Shown piece by piece: positions 28,171 through 37,428 of a stretch of 38,069 nucleotides of DNA. The position numbers and the translations under genes were made by a program. The notes below the pieces were generated by a model that was not told the origin of the DNA, searched no databases, and saw nothing but the letters and a program-made list of their open reading frames with translations. This stretch comes from Bacteroidia bacterium (GTDB lineage Bacteria > Bacteroidota > Bacteroidia > Bacteroidales > Dysgonomonadaceae): NCBI GenBank assembly GCA_025999435.1, contig BNXH01000011.1, forward strand, positions 1 to 38,069, given 5' to 3'. Position 1 is the stretch's first letter. Every line of letters begins with the position of its first letter.

Positions 28171-29820
28171 ATGGAACAAAATCCGGCATTGAAAGAATAT
28201 ATCCGGTCGCTCGGCTTTATCAATAAGGAGGGGGAAAGATGCCATTTTACGGAATTGCAAAAGCAGGATATGGGGCTTATCTTCCAAAAGAAATATGCCC
28301 TGTTGAACTGGCAGCAGAGAAGCGGCAAGACTGCCGTGGCTTATCACTTCGGGAAATACCACCTTTTGGGCAGGCATGCCAGGAACGTTATTATCCTTGC
28401 CCCTGCTATTGCCATAAACCTGACCTGGAAACCGTTCGTGGAACGCAACAGCGAGGATTTTATCACATTGACGGATAATTCGGACTTCCGGCATATCAGG
28501 GAAGGCCAATTCCTGCTTGTCTCCATTTCGATGCTTGCAAAGTTGAAGCGCGGACTAAAGCGCTTTATTAAAACCCGCGATAAAAAGATATGCCTGCTGT
28601 TCGACGAATCGGACGAGATTACCAACCCACAAGCGCAGCGGACGGAACATACACTTTGCCTGTTCCAGCGGCTTAAATATAAATTGCTTGCTACCGGAAC
28701 AACTACCCGGAACCATATTACAGAGTTGTACAGCCAGATTGAACTGCTTTACAACAATTCGATGAACATGCTGTGCTCCTGTCCTGAGATATACTACCAG
28801 GACAGGGACGGGGATATAGTAAGCGACAGCAACGGCTATTACGGCCTGCCTTTCCCTGCAAAGGGCGGGGCAAAACTCTTCAAATCCTGCTTCTGCCCGG
28901 CAAAGGCAACCGTTTTCGGCATCGAGCGGCAGAACCAGGATGTCTATAATAAGGAGTACCTGAACGAACTGATAGCAAAGACCATTATCACGCGGAAGTT
29001 CAAAGAATTTGCCGGAGAAAAGTACGAAATAAGAACCCATACGGTAACGCCCCATGCGGGCGAAACGGAGGTGTACCGCACCATACTGGAGGAGTTCTGC
29101 CGGATATGCAACCTGTACTTCAATTCGACGGGCGACAGCCGCAAGGACGCCGCCCTGCGCCTGATACGTCAGATAAGCCTTTTGATAAAAGCCTGCTCCG
29201 TTCCCAACCAGATAGCAGGCTACTATGGCGACAGGTACCCGTCCAAAGCCCGTATGATCGCCAGGCTGCTGTTCGGTATCAAAGGCAAGGCCGCTATCGG
29301 ATGTACCACGCTCGCTGCTTTGGAAATGTATAAGCGCTTTATCAGTGAACGATTTCCCGGCCGTCCGCTGTTTATCATAGACGGCAGTGTATCCTTCAAA
29401 CAGCGGCAAGGCATTATCCAGAAGTTCGAGGCGACAGCTAACGGCGTACTGGTCTGCACGCAGCAGAGCCTGAAAAGCTCGGCCAATATCCCTTCCTGCA
29501 ACGATGTGATCCTCGAATCCCTGCAATGGAACATTCCGAAGATGGAGCAGTTTTCCTTCCGGTTTATCCGGCTGGATTCAAAGGATAAAACCCGCGTCCA
29601 CTTCGTAACCTACGGAGATTCGATTGAACAGAACCTGATGGCGCTGGTACTGACCAAGGAGCGGCTGAACGAGTTTATCAAGACAGGCGAAGTCAAGCAG
29701 CAGTCTGATATTTACGGGGAGTTCGACATATCGCAGTCTATTATCGACAGCCTTTTGAAAAGGGAGCAGGACGACGAGGGCAAATTCCATATCAGCTGGG
29801 GAAGCCAAAGGGTGATCTGA
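28171..29820 (+). CDS. SNF2/DEAD-like helicase of mobile element, possibly N-terminally truncated
   Basis: This 549-aa protein is a superfamily 2 helicase. It has a P-loop NWQQRSGKT (Lys53, Thr54), DESDE as motif II (Asp145, Glu146), a motif III-like LLATGTTTRN, a helicase C-like region (VLVCTQQSLKSSANIPSCND) and a motif VI-like QFSFRFIRLDSKD. GC-rich codon use differs from the AT-rich locus upstream. Similar sequence forms part of large helicase/methylase proteins in Bacteroidetes conjugative elements. The frame stays open upstream of ATG 28171, reading SDLPKRSNE back to about 28150, so this could be the 3' part of a longer gene cut at the junction with the GH35 remnant. Confidence 0.78.
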   Translation: MEQNPALKEYIRSLGFINKEGERCHFTELQKQDMGLIFQKKYALLNWQQRSGKTAVAYHFGKYHLLGRHARNVIILAPAIAINLTWKPFVERNSEDFITLTDNSDFRHIREGQFLLVSISMLAKLKRGLKRFIKTRDKKICLLFDESDEITNPQAQRTEHTLCLFQRLKYKLLATGTTTRNHITELYSQIELLYNNSMNMLCSCPEIYYQDRDGDIVSDSNGYYGLPFPAKGGAKLFKSCFCPAKATVFGIERQNQDVYNKEYLNELIAKTIITRKFKEFAGEKYEIRTHTVTPHAGETEVYRTILEEFCRICNLYFNSTGDSRKDAALRLIRQISLLIKACSVPNQIAGYYGDRYPSKARMIARLLFGIKGKAAIGCTTLAALEMYKRFISERFPGRPLFIIDGSVSFKQRQGIIQKFEATANGVLVCTQQSLKSSANIPSCNDVILESLQWNIPKMEQFSFRFIRLDSKDKTRVHFVTYGDSIEQNLMALVLTKERLNEFIKTGEVKQQSDIYGEFDISQSIIDSLLKREQDDEGKFHISWGSQRVI

Positions 29821-30550
29821 AAGTTGAGAGCTAGCAATATTCAACCGGATTTTCGGAACGGAAATGTAACAGAATAATTACGGCGGGAGGTCTCCGAATT
29901 TATTGCCGTAAAAGCCCATTATTTACTGCATCCTGTCACTGCCGTGTTCCATGCATTCCGTATTTGTTGCATTGATTATATATTACAACCCGGCATAACC
30001 ACCTTATTATAATCCCTGCAAGCCATACGCCTTGTAACCCGTATTTACTGCGTCAGGCAATTATCGCATCCTGTCATTGTTGTATTCCGCGCATTATATA
30101 TTTATCATAATGACTATGTATCGCAACCTCCGGTGATTGCCGGGCTTATGGCTTGCATTGTATAATGCTTATAATATTTATTGCTTGCACTATTTATAGC
30201 TTACACTGTATAATGCCTGCAACATTTATTGCCTGCATTATTTATTTACCGCGACCTGTGCTTCCTGTATCATTTATTTATTGCAACCCTTACCTGACGC
30301 CTCAAATAATTCATGCAACAAGCACTTATTGCAATACGTATTTGCCGCAAAGGAATAATAAAAGCTAAATTATTGAAAGTAAAATGGTTGCACCGTCTAT
30401 TTGCGTCATCATACGTCACCGCTTGTCATAGCCCGATGCCTTTTCCCGTGTATGAATGGGGGGTAATTTTGGCTGTCATTTCAACCAATCTTAATAAGCA
30501 ATTCCTATGGACACAGCAAAAACTGATAAAACGTACAAACGATGGGGCAC
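29821..30550. other. Long intergenic stretch with degenerate direct repeats
   Basis: No convincing gene is visible. The region holds related TTTATTGC / TGCATCCTGT-type repeats between about 29900 and 30350. The clearest are a 48-nt tandem pair at 30151-30246 and a 31-nt pair at 29927-29957 and 30065-30095. A short plus-strand frame over the repeats reads as a Cys/Ile-rich repetitive peptide and is unlikely to be a protein. The region leads into the oriT-like hairpins. Confidence 0.6.
30151..30246. repeat. 48-nt tandem direct repeat, two copies
   Basis: 30151-30198 and 30199-30246 match at 39 of 48 positions. Eight of the nine differences are transitions. Weaker copies appear on both sides. 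Confidence 0.75.
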
Positions 30551-30553
30551 GGT

Positions 30554-30669
30554 AATCCGCAATGAGCGGATTCTGTCAACCCGCGTTGACAGCAAGTTGT
30601 GTTTTTGGCCGCCCGAAATGCTTCGGGCATCCAAAAACACTTGTGGGTTTCCTCCAAAGTCGGAAACCC
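30554..30669. other. Cluster of four hairpins upstream of mobA-like gene; candidate oriT
   Basis: Four perfect inverted repeats follow one another: 30554-30560/30566-30572, 30573-30580/30585-30592, a nested pair 30599-30608/30631-30640 enclosing 30611-30617/30622-30628, and 30645-30652/30662-30669. They lie directly upstream of a mobilization gene, where Bacteroidetes elements usually carry their transfer origin. A short frame across them (30507-30722) is probably not coding. Confidence 0.6.
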
Positions 30670-30708
30670 TGTTGCCATCAAATCACAAACTGCTAAATGT
30701 GCTATTAT

Positions 30709-31095
30709 ATGGAAGTAAATAAAGAAACCAACCGGAAGCAAAAAGGCAGGAGGCCGAAGGCAAACCGCGCCGTTCACCGTTACGGCATTAAATTAAACGA
30801 TGACGAAAACGCCAGGTTTATGTCCTTATTCCTTCAGTCGGGAATGAATGAAAAGGCGAAGTTTATCAAGGGCATGCTGTTCGGGAGCGTTATGAAGACG
30901 GTTAAAATCGACAAGGCGGCAATGGATTACTATGCCCGCCTGACGAATTTCTACGCGCAGTTCCAGGCCATCGGCAACAATTACAACCAGACGGTAAAGG
31001 CAATCAAAGCCAATTTCTCAGAAAAAAGGGCATTGGCTTTGCTCTACAAACTCGAAAAAGTAACCAATCAGACAGGAGAACAAAGAAAAGCATAA
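30709..31095 (+). CDS. MobA-like mobilization (relaxosome accessory) protein
   Basis: This 128-aa basic protein starts MEVNKETNRKQKGRRPKANR, then HRYGIKLNDDENARFMSLFL and MNEKAKFIKGMLFG. The middle reads DYYARLTNFYAQFQAIGNNY followed by NQTVKAI. The basic tail plus a ribbon-helix-helix-like segment and the QFQAIGNNYNQ motif are characteristic of MobA/MobC-type relaxosome proteins of Bacteroidetes elements. The relaxase that should follow is absent: sequence after 31095 is AT-rich with no genes. The C-terminal residues (NQTGEQRKA) may be junction-derived. ATG 30697 is in frame but less natural than 30709. Confidence 0.78.
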   Translation: MEVNKETNRKQKGRRPKANRAVHRYGIKLNDDENARFMSLFLQSGMNEKAKFIKGMLFGSVMKTVKIDKAAMDYYARLTNFYAQFQAIGNNYNQTVKAIKANFSEKRALALLYKLEKVTNQTGEQRKA

Positions 31096-31768
31096 GCATA
31101 TAAATTACTTAGCTAGAAATCAGAAGCTTCATTAATACATAAAGATTTTAGTAAGTGGATATTATCTATTCTAAACGCTTATTATTCAAATCGTATTCTT
31201 ATTTTTCTTCATTCTTTATCTTTTTCAATTTAATACTGGTAATTATCATATCAATATCCAATTGCCGCCTGAATTTAGATTAGTCTATTGCTTTTTAATT
31301 ATCGTGTTGGATCATTTGGGGCATTGTAAGAATATTCGAGGTAGCTTTTCTTTTTACAATATTTTAAAAATGCAAAGAAGAAAAACAATTCTAAAAAAGG
31401 CTTACCCTGAATGTTAAAAACAAGTTTTATCTCCATGAAAAATATTTAAAAGACGTTTTTCCGGATACGGCAGGCGCCCTATAATTGAAGAAAAATCTAT
31501 ATCACAAAACCTTCATTTAAACATATACTATTTACTGTCAGTTGTTTAAACAATTCGGTTTTGAAAAAAATCTATATGCCCGATATTCCCTATTGTTATA
31601 TTCATGTAAAATACATTCCTTTGATCCGTATTTTAACCTTATGTATCTTTTTTTAAGGTTATCGCTTAAATCTATCTCTAATGGAAAGCAAAATATCCGG
31701 GCACTCTTTATAAACTAATATAATTCCTGACAAACTAACATAATTCATTCAATTAATAAATCCATACT
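31096..31768. other. AT-rich intergenic region
   Basis: I see no gene, RNA or repeat in the first ~500 nt of this stretch. It separates GC-rich element DNA from the secreted-protein locus and probably contains the right edge of the element, but I found no direct repeat matching the left side. A promoter-like sequence lies at 31620-31651. Confidence 0.5.
31620..31651 (+). promoter_or_regulatory. Bacteroidetes-type promoter for the T9SS-sorted protein gene
   Basis: TTTG at 31620-31623 and TATCTTTT at 31644-31651 are 20 nt apart. This matches the TTTG-N(19-21)-TAnnTTTG pattern except for the last base, 117 nt before the ATG at 31769. Confidence 0.5.
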
Positions 31769-32938
31769 ATGAGGACATTCGTTGTAACCCTTATTGTATC
31801 TGTATTGTTCATATTGCCTGGTTATGGGCAGTTAAATACAGTACATAACCATCTCCGCTCAGGCGATGTATTAATCAAGCAGCAGGTTGAGTTTGCCGAT
31901 CCTGGAGAAGCAGGAATAAACAAGTTATGGGACTTCAGCAAGGTGAAGACCGTCAATGATGAGTATACCCTGGCTTACAGCCTTCCCCCACTGTTGGATG
32001 ATTCCATTTACATCATGGGAGATATGCACTTCTTAAAGAAAACTGTCCATGAGAATGAACTGGTGGTAGGCACGGAACATAATACAATGTACTATTACCG
32101 CCTGACAAACGACTCCCTGTTACAGTTAGGCCATGAGAACCCGACCATCAAACTGGAATATACTTCACCGATGAACTTGATGAACTTCCCGTTGAACTAC
32201 GGGCAGACAGTCGTATCCGATTATAAGTCCAAAGGGCTTTATTCCTCGACAGTAGATATGCAATCCCAGGGACAGATGATTACTTCGGCCGATGCTTATG
32301 GCAAGATGATCCTTCCTACGGGAGATACCCTTAGTCCTGCACTGAGGGTAAAGACTATCCAGACCATCCTGGATAAGTCAGCCTATACACAGAACCCTGA
32401 GAATATAGAAACAACAACAGAACCTCAAAATAAAGGTATCCAGTTGGAGACCTGCCGTTGGTACAGTAAAGGCTACCGTTACCCAGTCTTTGAGACGGTG
32501 AGGAGTACCAAGCTGGCAGATAACAGTGAGATCTTCTCGACGGCTTTCTTCTTTCCACCGCAGGACCACCTGTACCTGGATACCGATCCTGATAATCTGG
32601 CTTTGTTGGATGAATTATGGAAGGAAACCGAAAACAGCAACCAGACAGATGATCCTACAGCCAAGACTGTGACACTGGAAGATATCATGACCTGTAAGAT
32701 TTACCCGAACCCTGTGGAATCACAGATGAATCTGGCGTATGATCTCAAACAGGGTGCAAAGGTATCGTTCGAATTGTATTCGATTGAAGGCTTACCGATC
32801 CGGAAGATCAAGGCACAACAGAAGACGGCAGGCACATATACCGAAATAATCGATTGTTCGTCACTCCGCCCGAATAACTATGTGCTGAGGATAATAGCTA
32901 ATAATCTGTTTGTGAATGAAATAATTATTAAAAAGTAA
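31769..32938 (+). CDS. Secreted protein with T9SS type A C-terminal sorting domain
   Basis: This 389-aa protein has a signal peptide (MRTFVVTLIVSVLFILPGYG-Q), a beta-rich body I do not recognise, and a C-terminal ~78-aa sorting domain. That domain has KIYPNPV near residue 312, then FELYSIEGLPIRKIKAQQ, and ends IIANNLFVNEIIIKK. The layout is that of proteins exported by the type IX system, where the tail is removed during export. It implies that the host has a T9SS. It is the first gene of a plus-strand group with the Rhs-like gene, although the 353-nt gap suggests separate transcription. Confidence 0.82.
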   Translation: MRTFVVTLIVSVLFILPGYGQLNTVHNHLRSGDVLIKQQVEFADPGEAGINKLWDFSKVKTVNDEYTLAYSLPPLLDDSIYIMGDMHFLKKTVHENELVVGTEHNTMYYYRLTNDSLLQLGHENPTIKLEYTSPMNLMNFPLNYGQTVVSDYKSKGLYSSTVDMQSQGQMITSADAYGKMILPTGDTLSPALRVKTIQTILDKSAYTQNPENIETTTEPQNKGIQLETCRWYSKGYRYPVFETVRSTKLADNSEIFSTAFFFPPQDHLYLDTDPDNLALLDELWKETENSNQTDDPTAKTVTLEDIMTCKIYPNPVESQMNLAYDLKQGAKVSFELYSIEGLPIRKIKAQQKTAGTYTEIIDCSSLRPNNYVLRIIANNLFVNEIIIKK

Positions 32939-33291
32939 AAGAATCATTATGAAACCTTCATGACGTAAAAAAAGACGCCAAAGAGCATGTAAATCACGGA
33001 AAGTGTGCATCTTTGTAGTTATAAGGCCAACTTTTACTGGGACCGCTATTTGCGGATAGCATAAACCCGATTATGAAACTGGCTTCAACAGCTAAGCACC
33101 AAAGACTGAGACAAGGTTAATACCGGAGCTCGTGCATGAAATTTTATTTTTCTTTAGCTGTTCATTTCTACTTTGATTTCGCATTTACCGTCCGGCAAGT
33201 GCTTATTTTTTTTATGTTTTAATATAGGTTTCAGATGATTTATTAACAAAAACAGTGCTAGAAATGGCACTTTTAACTAAATTATTTACGC
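32939..33291. other. Intergenic region before the Rhs-like gene
   Basis: No gene is visible. AGTGC (33254-33258) pairs with GCACT (33267-33271), followed by TTT, about 20 nt before the next start. This is a small hairpin that could act on the leader. Confidence 0.4.
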
Positions 33292-36200
33292 ATGAAAAAT
33301 ATAATCGCGCTATTATTTTGTCTGACAACTATCTATATACACGGACAGGATCTTTCTTTAGATTATCAGATTTCGTCCCGTCAGCTATCCACTCAGGCTT
33401 ATCAATTCGCCCGGTATGGGAATGTTCCTGTAAAGCATTTTGTGGGTGAAGCTGATCTTTCTATTCCATTGTATACATATAAGGATCAGGATTTTACTAT
33501 ACCAATCAATTTGCAGTATAATGGAAACGGATTTATGCCGAATAAGAATGAAGGCATGATCGGGTTAGACTGGTCGTTAAACATTGGTGGGGCAATTACC
33601 AGACAGGTCAACGGAGTTCCGGATGAGGGCGGCGATGGTTCTACTTTAGGAATCATATCCGCTTCAAAACATAATATATATAAATATGCCATATCGTTTA
33701 ACGATAAAATAACAGATATGACAGTTGAGGCTTTGACCAATGGCATTACAGGCGACCCGTATATTTCACATGATAATAAAACACTTGCTGGGATCAACTG
33801 TGGAGACTTATGCCCCGACAATTTCAATTTCTATATGCCCGGCCATTCCGGGAAATTTACTATAAACTGGGACGGTAAAGTTCAATTCGGAGGAAACAAA
33901 CCTTACCGGGTTATTTTCAGCGATGATTTTACATCGAAAACCGATATGAAAACGATTACGGTTATCGCTCCCGATGGTTATAAATATATTTTTGGAGGAA
34001 ACCTGAATGCAACGGAGACTTCCACTTTTTTTCCGGATAACAAAAATGTCCAAAACCAAAAGACGATAACTACGGCATGGTTTCTTACAAAGATTATATC
34101 TCCCAATGGAAGAAAAGTTGAGTTTATTTATAAATCGGCGCCTGAGCCGAGCCTTCTTTCCGGAATAGAAGGATATGTATCAGGGCATCCTTCCCTTATT
34201 TTAAGTAAGAGGCTTTTGAGCCATTGTGGCGTAAATTCAAATCAGCAGGATACATATATTACCGTACCGGCGGCATTCGGTACCAACAGCGACAGTTTTA
34301 CCTATGAAGTAATGCGCCAGAGCAGCCTGGAGAAGATAGTGATCGATGAAAAAACAACTATCTCTTTTTCCTATAAAGAAAAGGAGAATAAATTTTACAC
34401 CGATGCAGAAATACCCCATCAGATAGCAAAGCCTTTTAACTCGAAAAATATGCAGATGACGGGTATTTCCGTTTCATACGGTACGACGATTGTCAAAACG
34501 GTAACGTTCCGACAGGAATATCTGGGGGGATTATCTTCGAAGCGTTTTTTTCTAACCGGCGTTCAAGCTGGGAATGAAAAATATACTTTCAATTATTATA
34601 ATCTGGATAAGATACCGTCGCCACGTCCCGATTTGGCAGACCATTGGGGATATTATAACGGCAGTTCAATTGTCGTACCTGTGCTTAAGGGGGATAGGTT
34701 ATACTCCTTGAATACAATCATAGACTCGGATAAGGGCAGGGCTGCAAACGAAGAATTAAGCAAGGTGGGTATGCTCCGGCGGGTAGTTTACCCTACCGGA
34801 GGCGGCAGTTTATTCCATTACGGCCTGCATCATTGGGATTATCATGTACGAAAGGATGCTTATCCGCAGGAAACTGTCGGGCGGTACTATGCAGGGCAGC
34901 CATTCCCGAAAGAGGTAGGGGGAGCCCGGATCAATAAGATCGAGGATTTTAATGAAAACGGAGATATTGTAAACGTAAAAGAATACATCTATAATAATGC
35001 CATACTTTTGCATTATCCGCAATATGTGAGAGAGGTCATTAACTTAGCAAACTCTTATCTTTCCATAAGCTGTTATACCAATCCTCTCGGTTCGGAGATC
35101 TATCCGTGCGAAAAATATATCCAGTATGCCGAAGTAATTGAAAAGTCATCTAATAACGGATCTGTTATTTACAGGTTTTCCTCCTATCTGGAAAACGATA
35201 ACAGGGATCAGTTTGATTCCAATACCAATTCATATATGTTCAATCTTGTTTCATATCTTCCTAAATATCCGATCTTATTTGACATGAAAGGAACAGACCG
35301 TTCTTACCGTAGAGGATTGCTGACAGGCAAAGTATACTGTAACAATGAGAATGACTCGGTATACAAAGAAGAAATCAAATACGGGTTGCAAAGTTCTTCT
35401 GCCGGAAACTATATTAATGCCTTGCGTATGGGGCATATATTAACGCATAAATACAAGATAGAAAACTATGCTTACCTGCCTGTTGAAACAAAGAGGTATG
35501 ATTATAGGGGCGGTAATCCTATGATTACTACAACCCATATAGAGTATAATGAGAAATATTTAGTCAAAAAAGAGACCGATGTAGAAAATGTATTGACTAC
35601 CGAATATAAATATCCTTATGACTTGAGAGGCGTAAGCCCATACGGTGATATGGCCGATATGAACGTACTGGTTCCTGTTTTGGAAAAAAAGGTAAGCAAA
35701 TCGGGTGTTATGCTCTATGAACATACGAAAAAATATGCCGCGAAAACATTTAACGGGAATACTCTTTACCTGCCGGCGACAACTTATTCGAAAAACAGGG
35801 GAGAGACAGAAAGCTTATTGCATACCAGCTTTGATAATTATGATGCTTATGGAAACCCTGTGGCCGTTACGGGAAAAGACAATATCAGCAGTATATATTT
35901 GTGGGGATATCGAGGAATTTATCCTGTTGCTATAGTACAAAATGCGACATATGCACAAGTAAAAATCGCGCTGAATAATACATTGCCTGAATCGTTATCT
36001 TCTGCTGATATTCCCGATATGGTCACCATAGAAAACCTGAGGGAGCATAGTAGCCTGAAAGAAGCCCGTATTACAACATATACCTATAAGCCGCTGGTAG
36101 GCGTGTTAAATATAACTGCTCCCGACAAAACGGCGGTTTCATATACATATGACAGCGACAACAGGCCTGCGACAATTAAAGACCATTCAGATAAAGTATT

Positions 36201-37398
36201 GAACTCTTATGCATATAATCTTACTCCTACCATACCAATAGACATCCATGTTTCTATCAGCTCTACATATTCTATGAGGTATCCAGTATCATTTAATGCT
36301 GTGGTAAACGGCGGTTCAGATCAGTTTACATACGATTGGTCTGTTAAGGATAATTTGGGCAATACCCTGTCCGCTTTATCTAATACTGAAGCGAAAACGT
36401 TTTCATACAAATTCAGCAATCCGGTCGAAGCAACAGTCACCTGTACGGTAAAAGATACCCAAACCGGAAAATCCAAAGAGTTTACCAAATCATTTGAAGT
36501 CATTATACCTCCCGTATCAATCCCATCTTTATCTTGTAACGATTCCTATATAATACAAAGCAGTAATACCTTCCGGGCGAGAGTGGAAGGCGGTTCAGGT
36601 GAATTTTCTTATGATTGGCATATAAAAGATGCTGCAAACCAAAACATTGTGGTACAGCAATTGAATAGCCCTTCCGATTCTTTGAACGCGACATTGATAC
36701 AAAAGGGTACAATGAACCTCACTTGTAAGGTGAAAGATAATAAGTCGGGACTTACCGCGGAGAAAACGGTTTCGTTTATGGTTAAATCCATGGCGCTTGC
36801 ATTGAATTACGGAGCCTCTTCCTTTTATATATCGGATATGTCGAACATATCGGTAAATATAACCAACGGTTCAGGTAGTTACCAATACAGTTGGAAAATG
36901 ACGGATATGGACTCCAATACTGTTTTAAGCCAAAGTTCAGATGCTAGGTTTGTGGCTCCTTATACTAAACCCGGACAGATAAAAATAACATGCAGTGTCA
37001 AGGATCTTGTCAAGGGCGATACGGAGGAAATATCGGGTATTATTCAGGTAACTCCGCCTCCCATACAGTTTACCAATATAGTTACGGCAAGCAGTTCCTC
37101 GACACATAAAGTAGTTACAGCCGAAATAAATTGTAATGAAGCTATGAATTTGAGATTTACAATTGGCTCCGGAGGCTCTGCCGGGCTAGTCAATTATGTA
37201 ATAGGTTCGTCCTCTTATTCAAGAAGCACTTCGGGGACACAAACCCTGGATATTGCATTACCTAAAGGTAAAAGTTCAATTAGCTTGACCGTAAACAAAA
37301 CGACCACGGCAAGCATTAACGGGTGGATGGTTATAGAAGCTGTGAATAGCGGAAATAACACCATTGGGGTAGACAGGGTTTTAAATATTAATCTGTAA
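33292..37398 (+). CDS. Large secreted YD/Rhs-type protein with three Ig/PKD-like repeats
   Basis: This 1368-aa protein has a signal peptide (MKNIIALLFCLTTIYIHGQ). Residues ~20-945 resemble the N-terminal part of Bacteroidetes Rhs/YD proteins (ADLSIPLYTYKDQDFTIPIN, then NEGMIGLDWSLNIGGAITRQ). A YD repeat lies near 945-970 (VSYTYDSDNRPATIKD). Residues ~985-1260 hold three Ig/PKD-like repeats, each with a (G/N)GS(D/G)xFxYDW-type motif and (C)xVKDxxxG. The last ~105 residues are a separate Ser/Thr-rich beta domain. No Rhs core motif with a toxin tail is present, so it is not an obvious toxin by itself. The next gene starts 30 nt later. Confidence 0.8.
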   Translation: MKNIIALLFCLTTIYIHGQDLSLDYQISSRQLSTQAYQFARYGNVPVKHFVGEADLSIPLYTYKDQDFTIPINLQYNGNGFMPNKNEGMIGLDWSLNIGGAITRQVNGVPDEGGDGSTLGIISASKHNIYKYAISFNDKITDMTVEALTNGITGDPYISHDNKTLAGINCGDLCPDNFNFYMPGHSGKFTINWDGKVQFGGNKPYRVIFSDDFTSKTDMKTITVIAPDGYKYIFGGNLNATETSTFFPDNKNVQNQKTITTAWFLTKIISPNGRKVEFIYKSAPEPSLLSGIEGYVSGHPSLILSKRLLSHCGVNSNQQDTYITVPAAFGTNSDSFTYEVMRQSSLEKIVIDEKTTISFSYKEKENKFYTDAEIPHQIAKPFNSKNMQMTGISVSYGTTIVKTVTFRQEYLGGLSSKRFFLTGVQAGNEKYTFNYYNLDKIPSPRPDLADHWGYYNGSSIVVPVLKGDRLYSLNTIIDSDKGRAANEELSKVGMLRRVVYPTGGGSLFHYGLHHWDYHVRKDAYPQETVGRYYAGQPFPKEVGGARINKIEDFNENGDIVNVKEYIYNNAILLHYPQYVREVINLANSYLSISCYTNPLGSEIYPCEKYIQYAEVIEKSSNNGSVIYRFSSYLENDNRDQFDSNTNSYMFNLVSYLPKYPILFDMKGTDRSYRRGLLTGKVYCNNENDSVYKEEIKYGLQSSSAGNYINALRMGHILTHKYKIENYAYLPVETKRYDYRGGNPMITTTHIEYNEKYLVKKETDVENVLTTEYKYPYDLRGVSPYGDMADMNVLVPVLEKKVSKSGVMLYEHTKKYAAKTFNGNTLYLPATTYSKNRGETESLLHTSFDNYDAYGNPVAVTGKDNISSIYLWGYRGIYPVAIVQNATYAQVKIALNNTLPESLSSADIPDMVTIENLREHSSLKEARITTYTYKPLVGVLNITAPDKTAVSYTYDSDNRPATIKDHSDKVLNSYAYNLTPTIPIDIHVSISSTYSMRYPVSFNAVVNGGSDQFTYDWSVKDNLGNTLSALSNTEAKTFSYKFSNPVEATVTCTVKDTQTGKSKEFTKSFEVIIPPVSIPSLSCNDSYIIQSSNTFRARVEGGSGEFSYDWHIKDAANQNIVVQQLNSPSDSLNATLIQKGTMNLTCKVKDNKSGLTAEKTVSFMVKSMALALNYGASSFYISDMSNISVNITNGSGSYQYSWKMTDMDSNTVLSQSSDARFVAPYTKPGQIKITCSVKDLVKGDTEEISGIIQVTPPPIQFTNIVTASSSSTHKVVTAEINCNEAMNLRFTIGSGGSAGLVNYVIGSSSYSRSTSGTQTLDIALPKGKSSISLTVNKTTTASINGWMVIEAVNSGNNTIGVDRVLNINL

Positions 37399-37428
37399 TA
37401 AGAAATACCAAAACCAATAGATACAGCT

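Noticed and set aside
28555..29526. Long minus-strand ORF (323 codons) antisense to the helicase
   Set aside because: It mirrors GC-rich codons of the helicase, has no recognisable motif, and the plus-strand frame shows clear helicase motifs.
30153..30368. Small plus-strand ORF with a 16-aa repeating peptide
   Set aside because: The peptide merely translates the 48-nt DNA repeat, is Cys/Ile-rich with no ribosome site, and the repeats extend beyond the frame.
30505..30777. Overlapping small ORFs on both strands across the hairpin cluster
   Set aside because: Both frames run through four perfect inverted repeats, and conservation here is better explained by an oriT-like DNA structure.
7700..31300. 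Direct-repeat att sites bounding the element
   Set aside because: I compared 7711-8078 with 31096-31300 by eye and found no convincing shared sequence longer than a few bases.
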